From Glossina fuscipes (Eukaryota; Arthropoda; Insecta; Diptera; Glossinidae): a DNA stretch of 64,000 nt. The notes under the pieces were generated by a model, which saw only the letters and a program-made list of their open reading frames with translations, ran no database searches and had not been told where the DNA came from. Position numbers and translations under genes: made by a program. This document shows, in pieces, positions 36,416-48,503 of this stretch (the first letter of the stretch is position 1; every line of letters begins with the position of its first letter). The stretch covers positions 7,407,998-7,471,997 of the forward strand of contig NW_023998414.1 of assembly GCF_014805625.2 (NCBI RefSeq), in the 5' to 3' direction.

Positions 36416-37628
36416 CATTAGTTCATATTTAATTTTTCTTCTGTTCTTTTCGAATTTGTTTCATTGAAATTATTAAAGCGATCACGCCTTTCTGGAAGAT
36501 AACGAGGCCCGTAAAAAGTTGCGGTTACAATTCAAGCGAACGTTTTCCACATTTATATTATTTTAATTTGCATTACATTAATTAATTGCACATCATATAT
36601 ATATATATATATATATATTGAAAATGTATATGTATATGTATATGTATATATACGATTTATTGCGAATTTACAATATTGAACTTAAGTTCACTTCAGTTAA
36701 TATTCATAATATGAATAGCTTTTAATTACGCTTTTTAAATCTCATCATATCACGTGTAATATTATTATTATTAATGATACGCATTCTGATGGCGATAGAA
36801 ATCGATTTAAATAATTTGCATAATGAATAATTATTAAGCTTTTGATTTTGATTTCAATAACAATTATAAGTTAGCGTAAATTCTTTTATTATTTTTTTTT
36901 TTTTTCATTTCTTTCTTTTATATCAATTTAAAGAATTAGAATTAAATTCCCGTAATGGCAGAACACTGGCGACTTTTATTTTATTTTATGTTATTTTAAA
37001 AATAGTTTGTGTCATGCAAATTAAGTTTATTTTTCATTTCGCATCGTTATGTAACATTGTGATGTAAAAAGCATCTGTTATATATGTGTGGTAGTGGGTC
37101 TCTGTATATTTTTGTATTGTATATAAGTATTTGTATATCGTATCGTATGAAATGATTGACCGACAAAGGCAAATGTAAAGGGCATAGAGTGGCGAAAAAA
37201 TGAAACTACATGCACTGCTAAGGAGATAGATAGATAAACCATTAGAAATTTATTATAAAAACGAGAACGAGAACGACAACGACAACAACGATAACGACAA
37301 CAACAACAACAACAACAAGGACAACGACAATGAAAACCATCATCAGTAACGACTTGACACCGAACATAAGGAGGGAGACCCTGCAGTAATCTGAACATAA
37401 AGATAACTGAATAAAAATGTGTTTTGTATCTAACTGTGAATATATCGGTTTTAGCCGCACTACTTCCGTTTCCTATTGCAAATATTGTCACTACAGTTAT
37501 CTAGATAACAAGAACACATACGTAGACATAATATAAACGTAGAGAGGTTAAGAATGTAAACAAATAACTGAAATTTAAAGGCAGTAACTCCTTGCTGCAT
37601 TTGCCTGAGATTACACTGGCCCTGAAAG

Positions 37629-37668
<40 letters not shown>

Positions 37669-38640
37669 TATGCATAACACATATGATATGATGATACGAT
37701 ATATGTACGCATACACACCTTTACATCATTTAAAATTCATATTAAAAGCAGTTTACTTTGCCGTGCTTCTGCTAAGAGGGACAGGAAGACTACTATGCAG
37801 ACACTATTGACTTGATGACATATACTTTTGAATTTCAATTTTCCTCCTTTTCTTCTCTTCTCTCTATCAGTGCGTTTGCGTGCGTGTGTGTGTGTATATA
37901 TATATGTGTGCATATGTATGTATATGTTTATTAACAAGAATACCATATGCATAAGTATGTGTGTACAGTATGTATATACAGGTGCATATAGAAGTGCTTA
38001 GACATGCTGAGTACTAACAATACTAACATTGCTATGCAATGATATTTACATAGTATATCTATGATGGTTGTATAGATGTGTGATCGGAACTCTTAAGAAT
38101 TTATCTCTATACATTTTACATTATTGGGAAATATTTAAATTGTGTGGTATAGCAATAAAAAATATTTCAATGCAAAAGTAATTAATTTAAATGACTTGAC
38201 GTATAGAGATGAGTAAATAAGAAATTTACGAAAACTTTGTTTAGAAAATTTTCTTTAGCAAATAAAATATTTTTGTGCAATTTCTACAGACATTTTTAGA
38301 AAGGTTTCATTAAAAGTTTTCTCTCAGCTAACTTCACGGGAAAAATTTATACAAGTAAAATTTTTAATATGAAAATTATTTACAATGCAAATGTAGTATG
38401 TATCCGTAACATCATAGGATTGCTACTCTTACTAAATGATATGTTCAGCCTTTTTAATTGTATTGTTTTTTATTTATGAATTTTTTTTTTTTCTAAACAC
38501 TTTCATTACAACCATTGAATGCTGTTTGAAATAAACAATTGACGCAATAGCGTTTTCATAGAATCGCCGATCGCTAGTTTGATTTGTGTAGCTTCGTATA
38601 TTTGTCAGAAATAATTTTCAGAAATAAAAAAAAAAAATAA
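36416..38640. other. intergenic, microsatellite-rich
   Basis: (TA)n/(TATATG)n at 36,597-36,650, an ACAACG/ACAACA run at 37,260-37,330, (TA)n at 37,632-37,664 and TG/TA runs near 37,884-37,930. No credible exon. Confidence 0.6.
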
Positions 38641-38649
38641 AAAAATTTT

Positions 38650-38815
38650 AATAAAAGAGAATTTGTGGCAAGGGTTTAACGTGAATTCCTGCCTGAAAGG
38701 CTTAACCCCACGGTGGCCCAAGCCACTTTTAAGCGTACTACGCCCCCTGGCGAGTTAGACAATCCCCACAGAGTAGGGGCCTAAACAGCACCAGAGTCCA
38801 GATAAATAAAAGAGA
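38650..38815. repeat. G/C-rich island, probable transposon fragment
   Basis: A sharply bounded, G/C-rich patch with GGCTTAACCCCACGGTGGCC and CTACGCCCCCTGGCGAG, ending in AGATAAATAAAAG. The abrupt composition change and the A-rich end suggest the 3' end of a retroposon, but I cannot name the family. Confidence 0.4.
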
Positions 38816-38864
38816 AGTAAGAATACTACAGTGAGGCACGGTCTACCGTTAAATACTGTACAAA

Positions 38865-39125
38865 ACCCTACAGTTATTCATGTACTGACTTTTCAAAATA
38901 AGCCAAGCGGTCGAAAATAGCGTTCATCTCTGGGTCAAAACACAACGGTATGCCGAACTTCATCACAATATTTCAGTAATTGCGAGCTATAGATTGGTGA
39001 TAAGAAAACCAGACCGGCAGACAGACGGACAGACAGGCAGTTAATAAAAGTTGAGTCTATTTCAAATTCTTCCAGGTATTGCACATAACCGCATAAACTT
39101 CAAACACAAACCGTGAAACAGTCCG
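38865..39125 (-). repeat. dispersed repeat family A, copy 8
   Basis: Minus strand: GGTTATGTGCAATACCTGG, GAATTTGAAATAGACTCAAC, CTGTCTGTCCGTCTGTCTGC, TGAAGTTCGGCATACCG, TTTTGACCCAGAGATGAACG and ATTTTGAAAAGTCAGTACAT. Full set of landmarks. Confidence 0.7.
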
Positions 39126-41529
39126 TGCCCTTCTTTTACTCTAAATTTAATCCCTAGAAAAGATGACAAAATTTTTCAAGCTATATATGATAGATATTAG
39201 GGGGTCTTTCGGACCTTTTGTAACACGATCTGTACATTCTTGACTCGATTTGTATGCCAGCTTGCGAAAATGTGATATCGACTTGTAAAGATCATTAGAA
39301 TATATCGACCTTTTTTTTTTCATTTAAAAGTTTTCCATTATCTTATGATATTTTGCGACGGGGTGCTGTTGATAATTAACTTAACTAAGGGGTGATTGAA
39401 TCAGATCAAATATTCATATTCATGGTCAATTCGTTTCGCGAAAATAACGGTATTGTGTTTCTAATAATATTTGCAACGCAAGATATTTTACGACCTCATA
39501 AATTGATGTGTAATTCCGTTAGTGTTGTTCACTATTGAAAAAACACAATGAAATTTAATCAAAGGAATAGTGCCGTTGCGTAAAAAGGATGAAGAGAATT
39601 GCGTCACCAATTTATTTATAAATTTATTTTATTAACTTTATCTCCTTTCTTCCGGTTATCGCACTTATTTCGATAATAAAAATGCGAAATATTTCTCCAA
39701 GTCAGTTATACTTGTTTAGTTGGAGTAAATACACCGAAGATACACAAGGGTATTGTATTTTTTTTTTTTTTTTTGGTTTTTAAACATTAATTTGTATGTA
39801 GTCTGTAGCGGTAAGCTATCTCGAAGTCGGATAAAGCAAATTTGTTTGCCCAAAATTGTGGTTTCTCACTTCATCAGAAAATGTACGTAAATATGATTTA
39901 CAAAATTTCCGCAGCTGAACGAAGGCGATATGTTAGTGCAGTTTTAATTCGAAATACGGATTAGAAGTCTATGGAGAAAAATATGATAAGATTAAGATTT
40001 CAAATCGTCTCGTATGTTACATCTACTCTTGGTATCTGCTATCTTAGGGTCGGTCGCAAAGAGTGAAATAAAAAATTAGGCCTTAGTGCATACACCTTTG
40101 ATAGCATATAGCTATAAGAAACCCAAAATAATGCTTATAAGAGTCAAAAACGTATAACTTATTGTTTGCAGTGTTTAGTGATCAAGAAGGTCGGGATGAG
40201 CACAACAATTGTCTAAAACTGCAGCAAACTACTTGGAATAAAATATCTCTGGCTACTGTTTTTATTTTTTTTTATTTTTTTTTTATCAACATTCAATTTC
40301 ATTAAAAAAGTGTGCGCGTGTATGTAATAAGAGACTTATATTCACTTAGTTATAATGCTTATACTTACTTATATGCGCTGCTAAACTCAATCCCATAGTT
40401 AGCTGCTCAACTATCTCATGCGAATATATTTCCTGTGAAATTGTTAAGGAATATGTGCCACATCTCTCCTACCATTTTTTTTTTTCTTTTTTTGAATCTA
40501 TGGCAGAAAATACATATTTCACCGTGCCGCGTGTACCATTAGCGGTACACGATCCAAACAGTATCATAAACGCTTACAGATCGCATAAAATTAATTCAAA
40601 TATCTAAAGATCTTGACGTACAAATATATTTTAGCGTGCGCTGAAAACGTTACATGCAGTAAAGCGTTCGTTAGGAATTAAAAGGCAAAAGAAAAAAGAA
40701 ATTATTTTCGATAGATAGCGATTTTTAAGGGAATGGAAACGAGATTTTCGGATAGAGCAATTAGTATACGTGTATGGCGCAATTCTCTGTACAATGCTAA
40801 GCAATTTGAAATTTACTCGAATCGTGAAAAATTGAAGAAGAGTCTATCCGCAATCGTTGATTACCTTGATCGACTTTCAATATAACTTATAATCGATATT
40901 ATCATTGATGTCGATTTATCGTAATTTATATTCATTACTTATTGCATTCGTATAAAAGTAATTTTCTATTATATTACTTTAGATGAAATCACAAAGCCAA
41001 AATAAGATTTTCACTTTTTCTATATGTATAAACTTTTTTTTATAGCAACACTGACATGGGACGTTTGATATTATAAAAAATTTTAATTGCATGCAATAAG
41101 TTTGTGTTGTTATTATTTACGGGGCAGGATGTGTCATCAATTCATTATACATAAAATAGTCGATGTTGATAAAATTTAATTAACATGATTGTTTAGTTAA
41201 CAGGAAATATATAGTAATTCAATTTTATGTACTACGGATGCTTATATATGACCACATAAGAAGAGATATACAAACAAATTAAGCTTAAAGTAATTTATCA
41301 AACACGAAATATAAACATACACATATGTTATGTTACTACTATTATGTGCGTTAGTGTTAGTAGTTACAAACGAGATAAACGTATGAATCACATGGGTATG
41401 CAACAAAATCAATAATTTTTTTGAAAAAGTGTACATTTGTATTTCTATGTCTATACAATGGCATGACGAAACACTAAAAACTAAAGGAAATTTCATCATT
41501 AAAACGAAGCAAAAATTTCCAAAAAGGTT
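39126..41529. other. intergenic, no gene seen
   Basis: Poly-T at 39,758-39,774 and T-rich stretches near 40,262-40,285; no exon or element recognised. Confidence 0.5.
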
Positions 41530-41700
41530 ATACATAATGTGACCGAGCCGACCGATGGGTGGGAAAAACCACTCAACACTTTTAGTTTGTTTATAGGCAT
41601 TCTGGTATGTTCTTGTGCTTGCACTTGCTATACGGCAGCTAAGGAGGCACTCGAGCACCATACAAAAGAGTGCTAATGCCTCTTTCAATTGCACAGCCAT
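41242..41700 (-). CDS. weak ORF with leader-like N-terminus
   Basis: A minus-strand frame from ATG at 41,700 is open for 152 codons. The first 28 residues (MAVQLKEALALFCMVLECLL, then SCRIASAS) look like a signal peptide with a small-residue cleavage site, and the next 35 (TRTYQNAYKQTKSVEWFFPP) are mixed. From about residue 60 on it turns into F/L/I-rich, low-complexity translation, so if real the exon probably ends earlier, for example at the GTATAA after GHIM. There is no homology I recognise. Confidence 0.2.
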   Translation of the reverse strand: MAVQLKEALALFCMVLECLLSCRIASASTRTYQNAYKQTKSVEWFFPPIGRLGHIMYNLFGNFCFVLMMKFPLVFSVSSCHCIDIEIQMYTFSKKLLILLHTHVIHTFISFVTTNTNAHNSSNITYVYVYISCLINYFKLNLFVYLFLCGHI

Positions 41701-41815
41701 GAGTCGGGCGGATAACTAGCTAGGTTGGTTGGCCGGTTGGTTGTTCGTTTAATTCAAACAGCTTTTTTGTGCAACTCGTCCACAATTGTTGCTGGTTGTA
41801 ATATTATTACCATTT

Positions 41816-41816
<1 letters not shown>

Positions 41817-41850
<34 letters not shown>
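41817..41850 (+). repeat. (AAC)n microsatellite
   Basis: Eleven AAC units; it creates poly-Asn and poly-Leu in overlapping open frames that are not genes. Confidence 0.95.
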
Positions 41851-42699
41851 AAATAGCAACAACACTTCTTTCATTTCGAACTGTAACCATAACGCAATCG
41901 TAATGAACGAGCGAGCGGTAGTGCTGTATCGGTTGGACAATGCAATCTACAAAGGTGTTCTTTTTTTTTTTTATTTTTTTTTTATTTCAATTTACAGTCT
42001 ATTCTATGGTCTTTATTTGAAAGAAAAAGAAAAAGAATACGAATTAAAGTTATCTGGTACTCGAAATTTTATCCTCGTGCCGTAATGTGCATGCAAATGT
42101 GAAACAATAAACTTTGCTTTGATTATTAATAAATACTTAAAGGTATCAACTTAATCATGTGTGCTTGCGTGTGTTTATTTTTACATTATCTTTATATGTA
42201 CTTATTTAAAATATAATTAATGTGTATCCAACTATGGTAAATAATGAGTTTATTATTATGGAAAAAAAATTCTAAATTAATTTTGGTGAGGATGCGCCAC
42301 AGCTCAAAGGCAACAATAACATCAGCTGTGCTTGCAACAACAGCAAAAACTGATGGAACTATATGGATGGATACTATATACGTGTATATGCGTGATATTT
42401 ACATGTAATATTATGTATATATATATATATATATATAATATGTGTGTTATATATGCATAGCAAGTACATGGTAATATTAAGTAATAACGTATACTGCATC
42501 GTGAACGCACCCATATACGCAACTGATAGAATCTCGTTACCTCAGACACATATTTATATATATATATATATTTTTATGTATTATAAAAAAAAGTTATATT
42601 CGGCTTCACTGGCATCTTTACTATCCATTTCACCATGAAACAATGCCATATGTGAATATAGTGAAGTTTGTCGGCAAGCGTAGGGGTATATGTTGGGTT

Positions 42700-43420
42700 T
42701 AACGTGGATATACTGCGTGATGGCTGAACTTCACGATACTCCATGGCGCAAGGAATCAACGCCATTCAACGTTGTCGCTGGTGAGTAGTCCTCGAGTTCC
42801 TGCTGCAGACCCGTATGTGGCCGTGCCGTTTCACAGACAGCTAAACACCGATCAAGCAAGGACACCTCTCTGATAAATCCTATATTGCTCGGGGGTGGCA
42901 CCCCCTGTCGGCTAGTACTTTCCAAGTTTCTTCTTTACGACCGCCAGGATCGTCTTTTATCGTATGCGAAGCTACACAGCAAGCCTTTAGCGTCAGAGGT
43001 GGTGAGGATTTGATTTGTATCTTAGGGATGGTCCTATGGCCTTCAGTTTTCTCAGGTTAGAATACTATGTCCATTCATACGAAATATGTTTCCAACCTTC
43101 AGACGCATCGCCACAATAGCAAGACTGGGCTTCTGCTAATGTGCCCCGATGCAAGAATGCATTCAAAGATCCAGGTCAAAGATTAAAGCGAATGGTATTT
43201 TGAGGACGAACTCGTAAGTTATTCTACCATTTTAGTTTTCTTACTAGCGTATCTGCCACATGGCAGACTGAAATAGAATTTTTCTCTGTTCCTTCGGGCT
43301 CATACTTTCCATTTAACTGAGCGTTGGCCGGTCATTTGGACATTTCATCGTTTTCCTTATCGTAAAGACAACACAGCGGCATATTATCTCCATGTCTGGG
43401 GAAGTAATCCTTCTCAAGAC
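42700..43420 (-). mobile_element. R1-clade non-LTR retrotransposon remnant (C-terminal zinc-knuckle region)
   Basis: On the minus strand around 43,030-43,170 the translation reads LNAFLHRGTLAEAQSCYCGD, then ASEGWKHISYEW and, after one stop, YSNLRKLKAIG. This is the signature past the reverse transcriptase of R1-type elements: a G-x-F-N-A-F/Y-L-H-R-R segment, a CxC...H...C zinc knuckle and C-P-L-Y-x-x-L-R-x-L-x-x-x-G. Here the last cysteine position is replaced (W) and a TAG follows. Downstream (minus direction) a frame with ESTSRQGVPPPSNIGFIREV continues to about 42,735. The G/C content is above that of the surroundings. The polymerase core is missing: a dead 5'-truncated copy outside any rDNA. 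Confidence 0.7.
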
Positions 43421-44156
43421 TAGCAACACATCAGTAGAGATAGTATGATATATTGATATACAACAACATTAATGCAGCTATTTGGCAGACTAAAGCTTTT
43501 CAGCGGCCCACCACGGTCTCGACTTACGTCTGACCTTATAAAAATCTGAACTTTAAGCTCAGAAGTACTATAACTCTCGCTGCTTTCCATTCAAATGGAA
43601 AGGGGAATGGATTTCGAATCCAAGCCCCACATACTACTACTATTGAAATTCCATATGACTTTTTAATGATTTCATTGATTTTCTATTGCGTGTAATGTTT
43701 ACGCCTTCTTTGATATGTTGGATAAGTTTCCGCGGCTTGTTCTATGCACCGATTACATAAAATATATCAAGTACGTGTGCATGCGAATATTTTATATTAA
43801 ATGAAGAGAAATTATTCCTATGATATATGATTTACTTGTAATAGCGTAAGAAAGATCTCTTCAGAGGCGTATAGGAAATGTGCAGTCACATGTTTTTTGA
43901 AGCATTTGTCGAATGTAAAACTGAAGAATTCCTCAATGTGAATTGAAATAAACGATGAAAGGAAAATCGATTGCGTTTCTTTCACGCATACACAAATGTA
44001 CGCATATCATTACGAACATAGTGTGTGTATACGTTTTTCCTTTGTAAAGATACAATACAATATGATATCGCGTCGAGAAACCTTATGAAACCTGTTGAGA
44101 ATGAAAGCGCAAGCATTCCAAAGGCTGCTTACATAACAGGCAGTACCCTTGTTAAG
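43421..44156. other. decayed sequence next to the R1-type remnant
   Basis: About 43,420-43,640 may be more of the R1-like element (similar base composition). A symmetric GGATTTCGAATCC motif occurs at about 43,609-43,622. From 43,640 on there is nothing recognisable. Confidence 0.4.
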
Positions 44157-44387
44157 TTAACACAGGCATGAAAAGGTATCCAATCTATCGACCACCTTCT
44201 GTTTTAAAAAGATGATCTTTGAAGGTCTTGTAGTTGGTTCACTTTTCTCTTTACGTAATGCCGAGAGCATTGTTACGATGTGAATAAAACAGTGTTGATC
44301 AATCCAAACACATAAATGTCGACAAACACTACTTTTCACACTCTCGCACGAAACGCGAAACTGACAAACATTGCAAAACCCAATCAT
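44157..44387 (-). CDS. weak ORF, cysteine-rich start, unknown
   Basis: 76 codons from an ATG on the minus strand: MIGFCNVCQFRVSCESVKSS, then VCRHLCVWIDQHC, ending with KVVDRLDTFSCLC. A CxxC pair and further Cys/His residues recall zinc-binding starts of some transposases, but the spacing fits no family I know. Listed because its composition is more protein-like than neighbouring frames. Confidence 0.2.
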   Translation of the reverse strand: MIGFCNVCQFRVSCESVKSSVCRHLCVWIDQHCFIHIVTMLSALRKEKSEPTTRPSKIIFLKQKVVDRLDTFSCLC

Positions 44388-44969
44388 TTTAGTCGACTAA
44401 ACTGTCATACCACAATTTTATTACGTATTTATAGAATAATTAAAATGAATTACAATAATTTTTCTCTCCGCGGAAAATAAGAAATTTATGCTTAAATTAA
44501 CTAAACATGTTGTGCATGCACTCCTTTCACCTGAACGTATGCAATGCTAAGAAGAAGAGTTACAATTAACTTCTGATCAATGTAATGAGATCGCTTGATA
44601 TTTCCTCTTTTTTTTTTTTCTTCTTTTTCTTTTTGAATATTATTAAGGGTTAGGTGTAGTGTAGCATATTACGCAAGCATCATGTTTCATGCTTAGAATT
44701 GATATTGTTATTGAATATTGCGTACACTTGCGTGTATGTACAATTGATGTTCTTAATAAGCATTGTACGCAAATATGCAGAGAAAGGAGATATGTCCAAA
44801 TAATATCCAATCTCTTCTTCACTGCCTATTGGACGTTGACCCGAAGATATGTCACAATCTGTAATAATAATAATAATAATAATAGATATGCACTGGGTAC
44901 TCATAGACTTGATTTAATCGACGATTACGTGATCGCGCTGTTGTTGTCTCACTCTTTCCTGCATTCTAT

Positions 44970-45206
44970 TTGAATCACTTTATGTATAGCATTCAAAACT
45001 CAAATCGATCCCGGCTATTGGCCGTACATTATGCGTACTTTTCAAATCTGAGTGTAGATGTCGTTCAACTCTCCATTCCAATGCTGAAAAGTGCGGCCCT
45101 GTGCAAAGATGACGAAGTACGTGCAAAATTTCACTCAATTAAAAGTGTATTCACTTTAAACGGACTATCAGAGCTTCTTGAAAAAGGTATCGTTACAGTA
45201 TATTAG
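44970..45206 (+). CDS. unidentified coding-like ORF
   Basis: 78 codons with ordinary protein composition: SNRSRLLAVHYAYFSNLSVD, VVQLSIPMLKSAALCKDDEV, RAKFHSIKSVFTLNGLSELL, ending EKGIVTVY-stop. The nominal first codon is TTG, so an exon boundary or a decayed ORF is more likely than a complete gene. I recognise no domain. It could be a relic of a mobile or viral element, since a capsid-like fragment lies about 1.1 kb downstream on the other strand, or a real exon. Confidence 0.25.
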   Translation: MNHFMYSIQNSNRSRLLAVHYAYFSNLSVDVVQLSIPMLKSAALCKDDEVRAKFHSIKSVFTLNGLSELLEKGIVTVY

Positions 45207-46327
45207 TTCACATCTCCGAGCAAGTGAAATAATCCCTTACCAACATATTGCATTTAGGTAAGCGAATGGCACGATTCAATAGCTACGTCCTGTTGTAGCT
45301 TGTATAATCAAAGTTTAAAAAAAAAAAATAAAAAAAAACTAGAAAATATTTCTCAGTCTTGTTTATTAAAACATCACAAACAAGCCTTCGACAAACTGTA
45401 TCACAAATGCTTTATGCGTCATAGGCAGCAGTTATTTTTAAAGATCGTAGTTTTGTAATGCATAGCAACGCATTTTTGCCTACGACTATTCGGAGTTCGG
45501 TAAAGAAGCATACAAGTGCCTATGCATGTATAGTTTACGCTTCGCCATCTGTCAATTTAACTGCATTATTTTACGGATGATAACGTTACCCTAGGTAATC
45601 GCATAAACACCATGACAGCTTCGTAACACATTCAAAATCATGTTAACACTCCTAACGAATGACTCGATAAGCGAAGCATGAGAGTACATTTACCTAATTA
45701 TGTTCATGTAAACTTTGGCTGTAGTAAGGAGATGATAAGCTTGCTCTTCTGCGACAATCTACAATGTCGTTGTTATATATATATATATACTCTATGCAAC
45801 ATCTGTACAATATTTTGAAATTCATTTAGACCAACTTTCGCTTTAATTTATCGTATACAGGCCAAGATAATCTGTGTAAGATGCGTATTAAAACCGATTT
45901 GTGGATTGTGAGTCCATATAATAATGTGAAGTAAAATAAAATACCATTATTAAGCTGATTTATTCCTAGAGAATACAATTGTAGAGCATAGACTGTGCTC
46001 CACATTTCATTGAAGAGGCGAAAGAGGCAATCGCAAGATCTTACAGAACATTCATGAGAATCTACAAATTCGATACGTTAGTCATTGCATAATGAAAGAT
46101 AGTATAAAATACATATTAAAATGGTTTAACCCACAAAAAACCTTGCGCTTAGAAGCAGTGCAGGTGTGCGGGGGGAACGTTGACGGAAACGTTAGCCCCA
46201 TTTTTTTGTGTCGTTAAAATTTCGCCCTGTCCAGACAATAGTATATATCTGGGGAAACGTTGACTACATACTTCTCCGCTATGATCACTGATTACTCCTC
46301 AACCATACGCACAGCTTCCGCGCCAAC
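45207..46327. other. intergenic, no gene seen
   Basis: An (AT)n run near 45,776-45,790. The block 46,150-46,260 is G/C-richer and borders the capsid-like fragment. Confidence 0.5.
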
Positions 46328-46582
46328 TCACACAAGTTGTTCTATGATGACATTATTTAATGACAGAGCATGGTTTTTAGGATATAGAGTGAATGCCTTC
46401 ACTTTTACTTGCTTAAATGGATATAAAGCTGCTTTTGTTGTTGTTAATATTCTAGGATGAGCAACTAGTATTCCAGACTTAACAGTTGTAATGATTCGTA
46501 AGCAATTGTAATCTTCCAATATTTTAAGCTCATCAGGATAAATAAAATGAATATCTTCATAGCATTCATCTTTCCAAGCAAT
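46328..46582 (-). pseudogene. degenerate Polinton/Maverick-type major capsid protein fragment
   Basis: About 84 codons are open on the minus strand, from a W-K-D near 46,576 to a TGA at about 46,328. The layout matches the middle of the capsid protein of Polinton/Maverick and adintovirus-like elements: a short strand ending in V-K-x-G/S, an L-A/V-A-H-x-x-x-L block (here ILVAHPRIL), then a T-A/K-x-YP block and an alternating V-K-V-K-A-F-T strand, then a S-L-x-N-V-I-x-x-Q-L turn. The expected continuation after Q-L is replaced by a stop, and the upstream part is out of frame (a second open frame overlaps at 46,465-46,656). No Polinton polymerase, integrase or packaging ATPase was recognised nearby, and no terminal repeats. 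It is an isolated, broken relic. Identification is by pattern recall only. Confidence 0.6.
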
Positions 46583-46659
46583 TCAACCGCATTACTGCCC
46601 ATATATATATACACTACCATCCGGACAGTACGAAATTTTGGGGAGCAAATAAACAAAGT

Positions 46660-47319
46660 TCTTCATCCGTTCGCGTTCCCGCATATATATACTGTTCGTA
46701 GAGGATAAACAAAGCTCACGGATAATTTGTAATGTGTATATGCATATGAGCCGCTACAGCCAGTTGCAGGGATTAGCGCGTGCAAGAAAATGAGCGAATT
46801 CCCATGATTAAGAAATTCCACTCACTGCAAATAAAAGCAATAAAAGGGGAGGAAAAATCAGTAAATAACTTGAATTTTATGCCAACATCATTGAAGCCTA
46901 CACTTTTCCGGCTAAATGATAGACTTTCAGAAGATGCGAAATGAAGAGAAAATAAGTTGAATGCCTCGCATTCTTAGAGCGTTCCCGATATAACCATGCC
47001 ACACTAAAGATAAATTTAAGCATTTGGAGTGTTTTTCCACCATTCTCTTATAGCTCTCACGTTTTACAAAAAAAAAAAATTCTTAAGGATATTTTAGGAG
47101 TGTGCGAACAAAAATGCAGTAATCAAGGCTATCTATGTCAAGAATAATTGAAATGAATGATAATGTTGCAGTTGCCTGCCTGCCCTTCATAGCTTTGATT
47201 TCTCTTCTTTTTTTTTTAAGCGCAAGTAATTTATCCATGCTTGATTTTCAATCATTAATATACGGCATTATGCATATATTTAAATGAAGACAACACTAAC
47301 ACCCACTTCTCTTAATAAC
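46660..47319. other. intergenic, no gene seen
   Basis: No exon or element recognised. Confidence 0.45.
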
Positions 47320-47555
47320 GACTATTCAAAATAAGGTGTTGTATGAGAGATGCTCGAACAAGTGCTTCGATCCGGTCAAAACGTGTCCGTGTACGAAATT
47401 TGATCAAAATATCTTGAAAATTGCGGCCTGTAGGATAACCGCAATAATACAAGGCGGACAGATGGACAGACAAGCTCTGAATTGGTTGGTATAATAAAAG
47501 CTGCATCTATCTCAAGTTCTTCTGCGTAAATGCACTACATGCACCCTAACTCAGT
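47320..47555 (-). repeat. dispersed repeat family A, copy 9
   Basis: Minus strand: CTGAGTTAGGGTGCATGTAG, AGAAGAACTTGAGATAGATG, GCTTTTATTATACCAACCAA, TTCAGAGCTTGTCTGTCCAT, ATCCTACAGGCCGCAATTTT, GATCAAATTTCGTACACGG, TTTTGACCGGATCGAAGCAC and TTATTTTGAATAGTC. Well preserved. Confidence 0.75.
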
Positions 47556-47579
47556 CTATCCTTAAATCAAATAAAGATA

Positions 47580-48468
47580 ATAATAATAATAATGATAATA
47601 ATGATAATAATGATAGTTGTATTAAGCTTCCTTGAGATTGTGCACAATATTGAGTTATCTCGTCAATTCGGAAAGCTTTCGAGAAAACAAAGCTGTGACT
47701 TGTTACATGATTATGTAATATAAATACTTATTGTACAGTATATACACACAAGTATACATCTATCTGTGCTTTGTGTTCATTTCTATGCCAATCTCTTTCT
47801 TGTCGATAATGTTCTCTCTTGATTTTAAGACTTTTGCTTAGCAAAGAAATTTTTTTTTGTTTTCTTTTTGTTTAAAAAGATTGACATACATATCGTCTAT
47901 CGTATTATACTGATGATGTTTGCTATATTTTTAGCTTTTTTTTTTTTTTTTTTTTTATCATGATCAGCATTTAAATCATTCGAAAATTGTAAGAGAGAAA
48001 TCCTTTAAGCATATAACACTAACGTAATAACGTTGATAAGCTGTGATTATTAATTACCATTCACATTTAATATTAATCACTTCACTAAATGCAATTTTCC
48101 ATTTTCATGTTCATTATAAATTATAAAAATGTTATCTTTTCTCTCGGCAAATGCAAATTTTCCACGGACCGCTTTATGTGAGAGGTAGGCTCAAATTACG
48201 AAATCACGTTATTTAAACTTAGCCAGATTATCATTCATATTTAAATTCCTATTATTTACATCACTTTATTTCCATACAAAGGCTTACTTTTTTCACGTGA
48301 ACTCCTTTATGAGGTTAAGTTAAAAAAAATAAAAATAAAAAAAAATGAACCTACGCGCTTTAACCTTAATACAGCAAAGTTTTATGTGAAACAAACAATG
48401 CTTGCTGTTATGAGCTAATTTTCATCGTAAAATATTAAAACTTACAACATTTTACCGTTAAAAAGACG

Positions 48469-48503
<35 letters not shown>

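Noticed and set aside
37078..37491. A 137-codon minus-strand frame.
   Set aside because: Its core is the ACAACG/ACAACA microsatellite (Cys/Arg/Val runs).
43604..43635. GGATTTCGAATCC suggested a tRNA B box.
   Set aside because: It is a short palindrome; no cloverleaf can be drawn around it.
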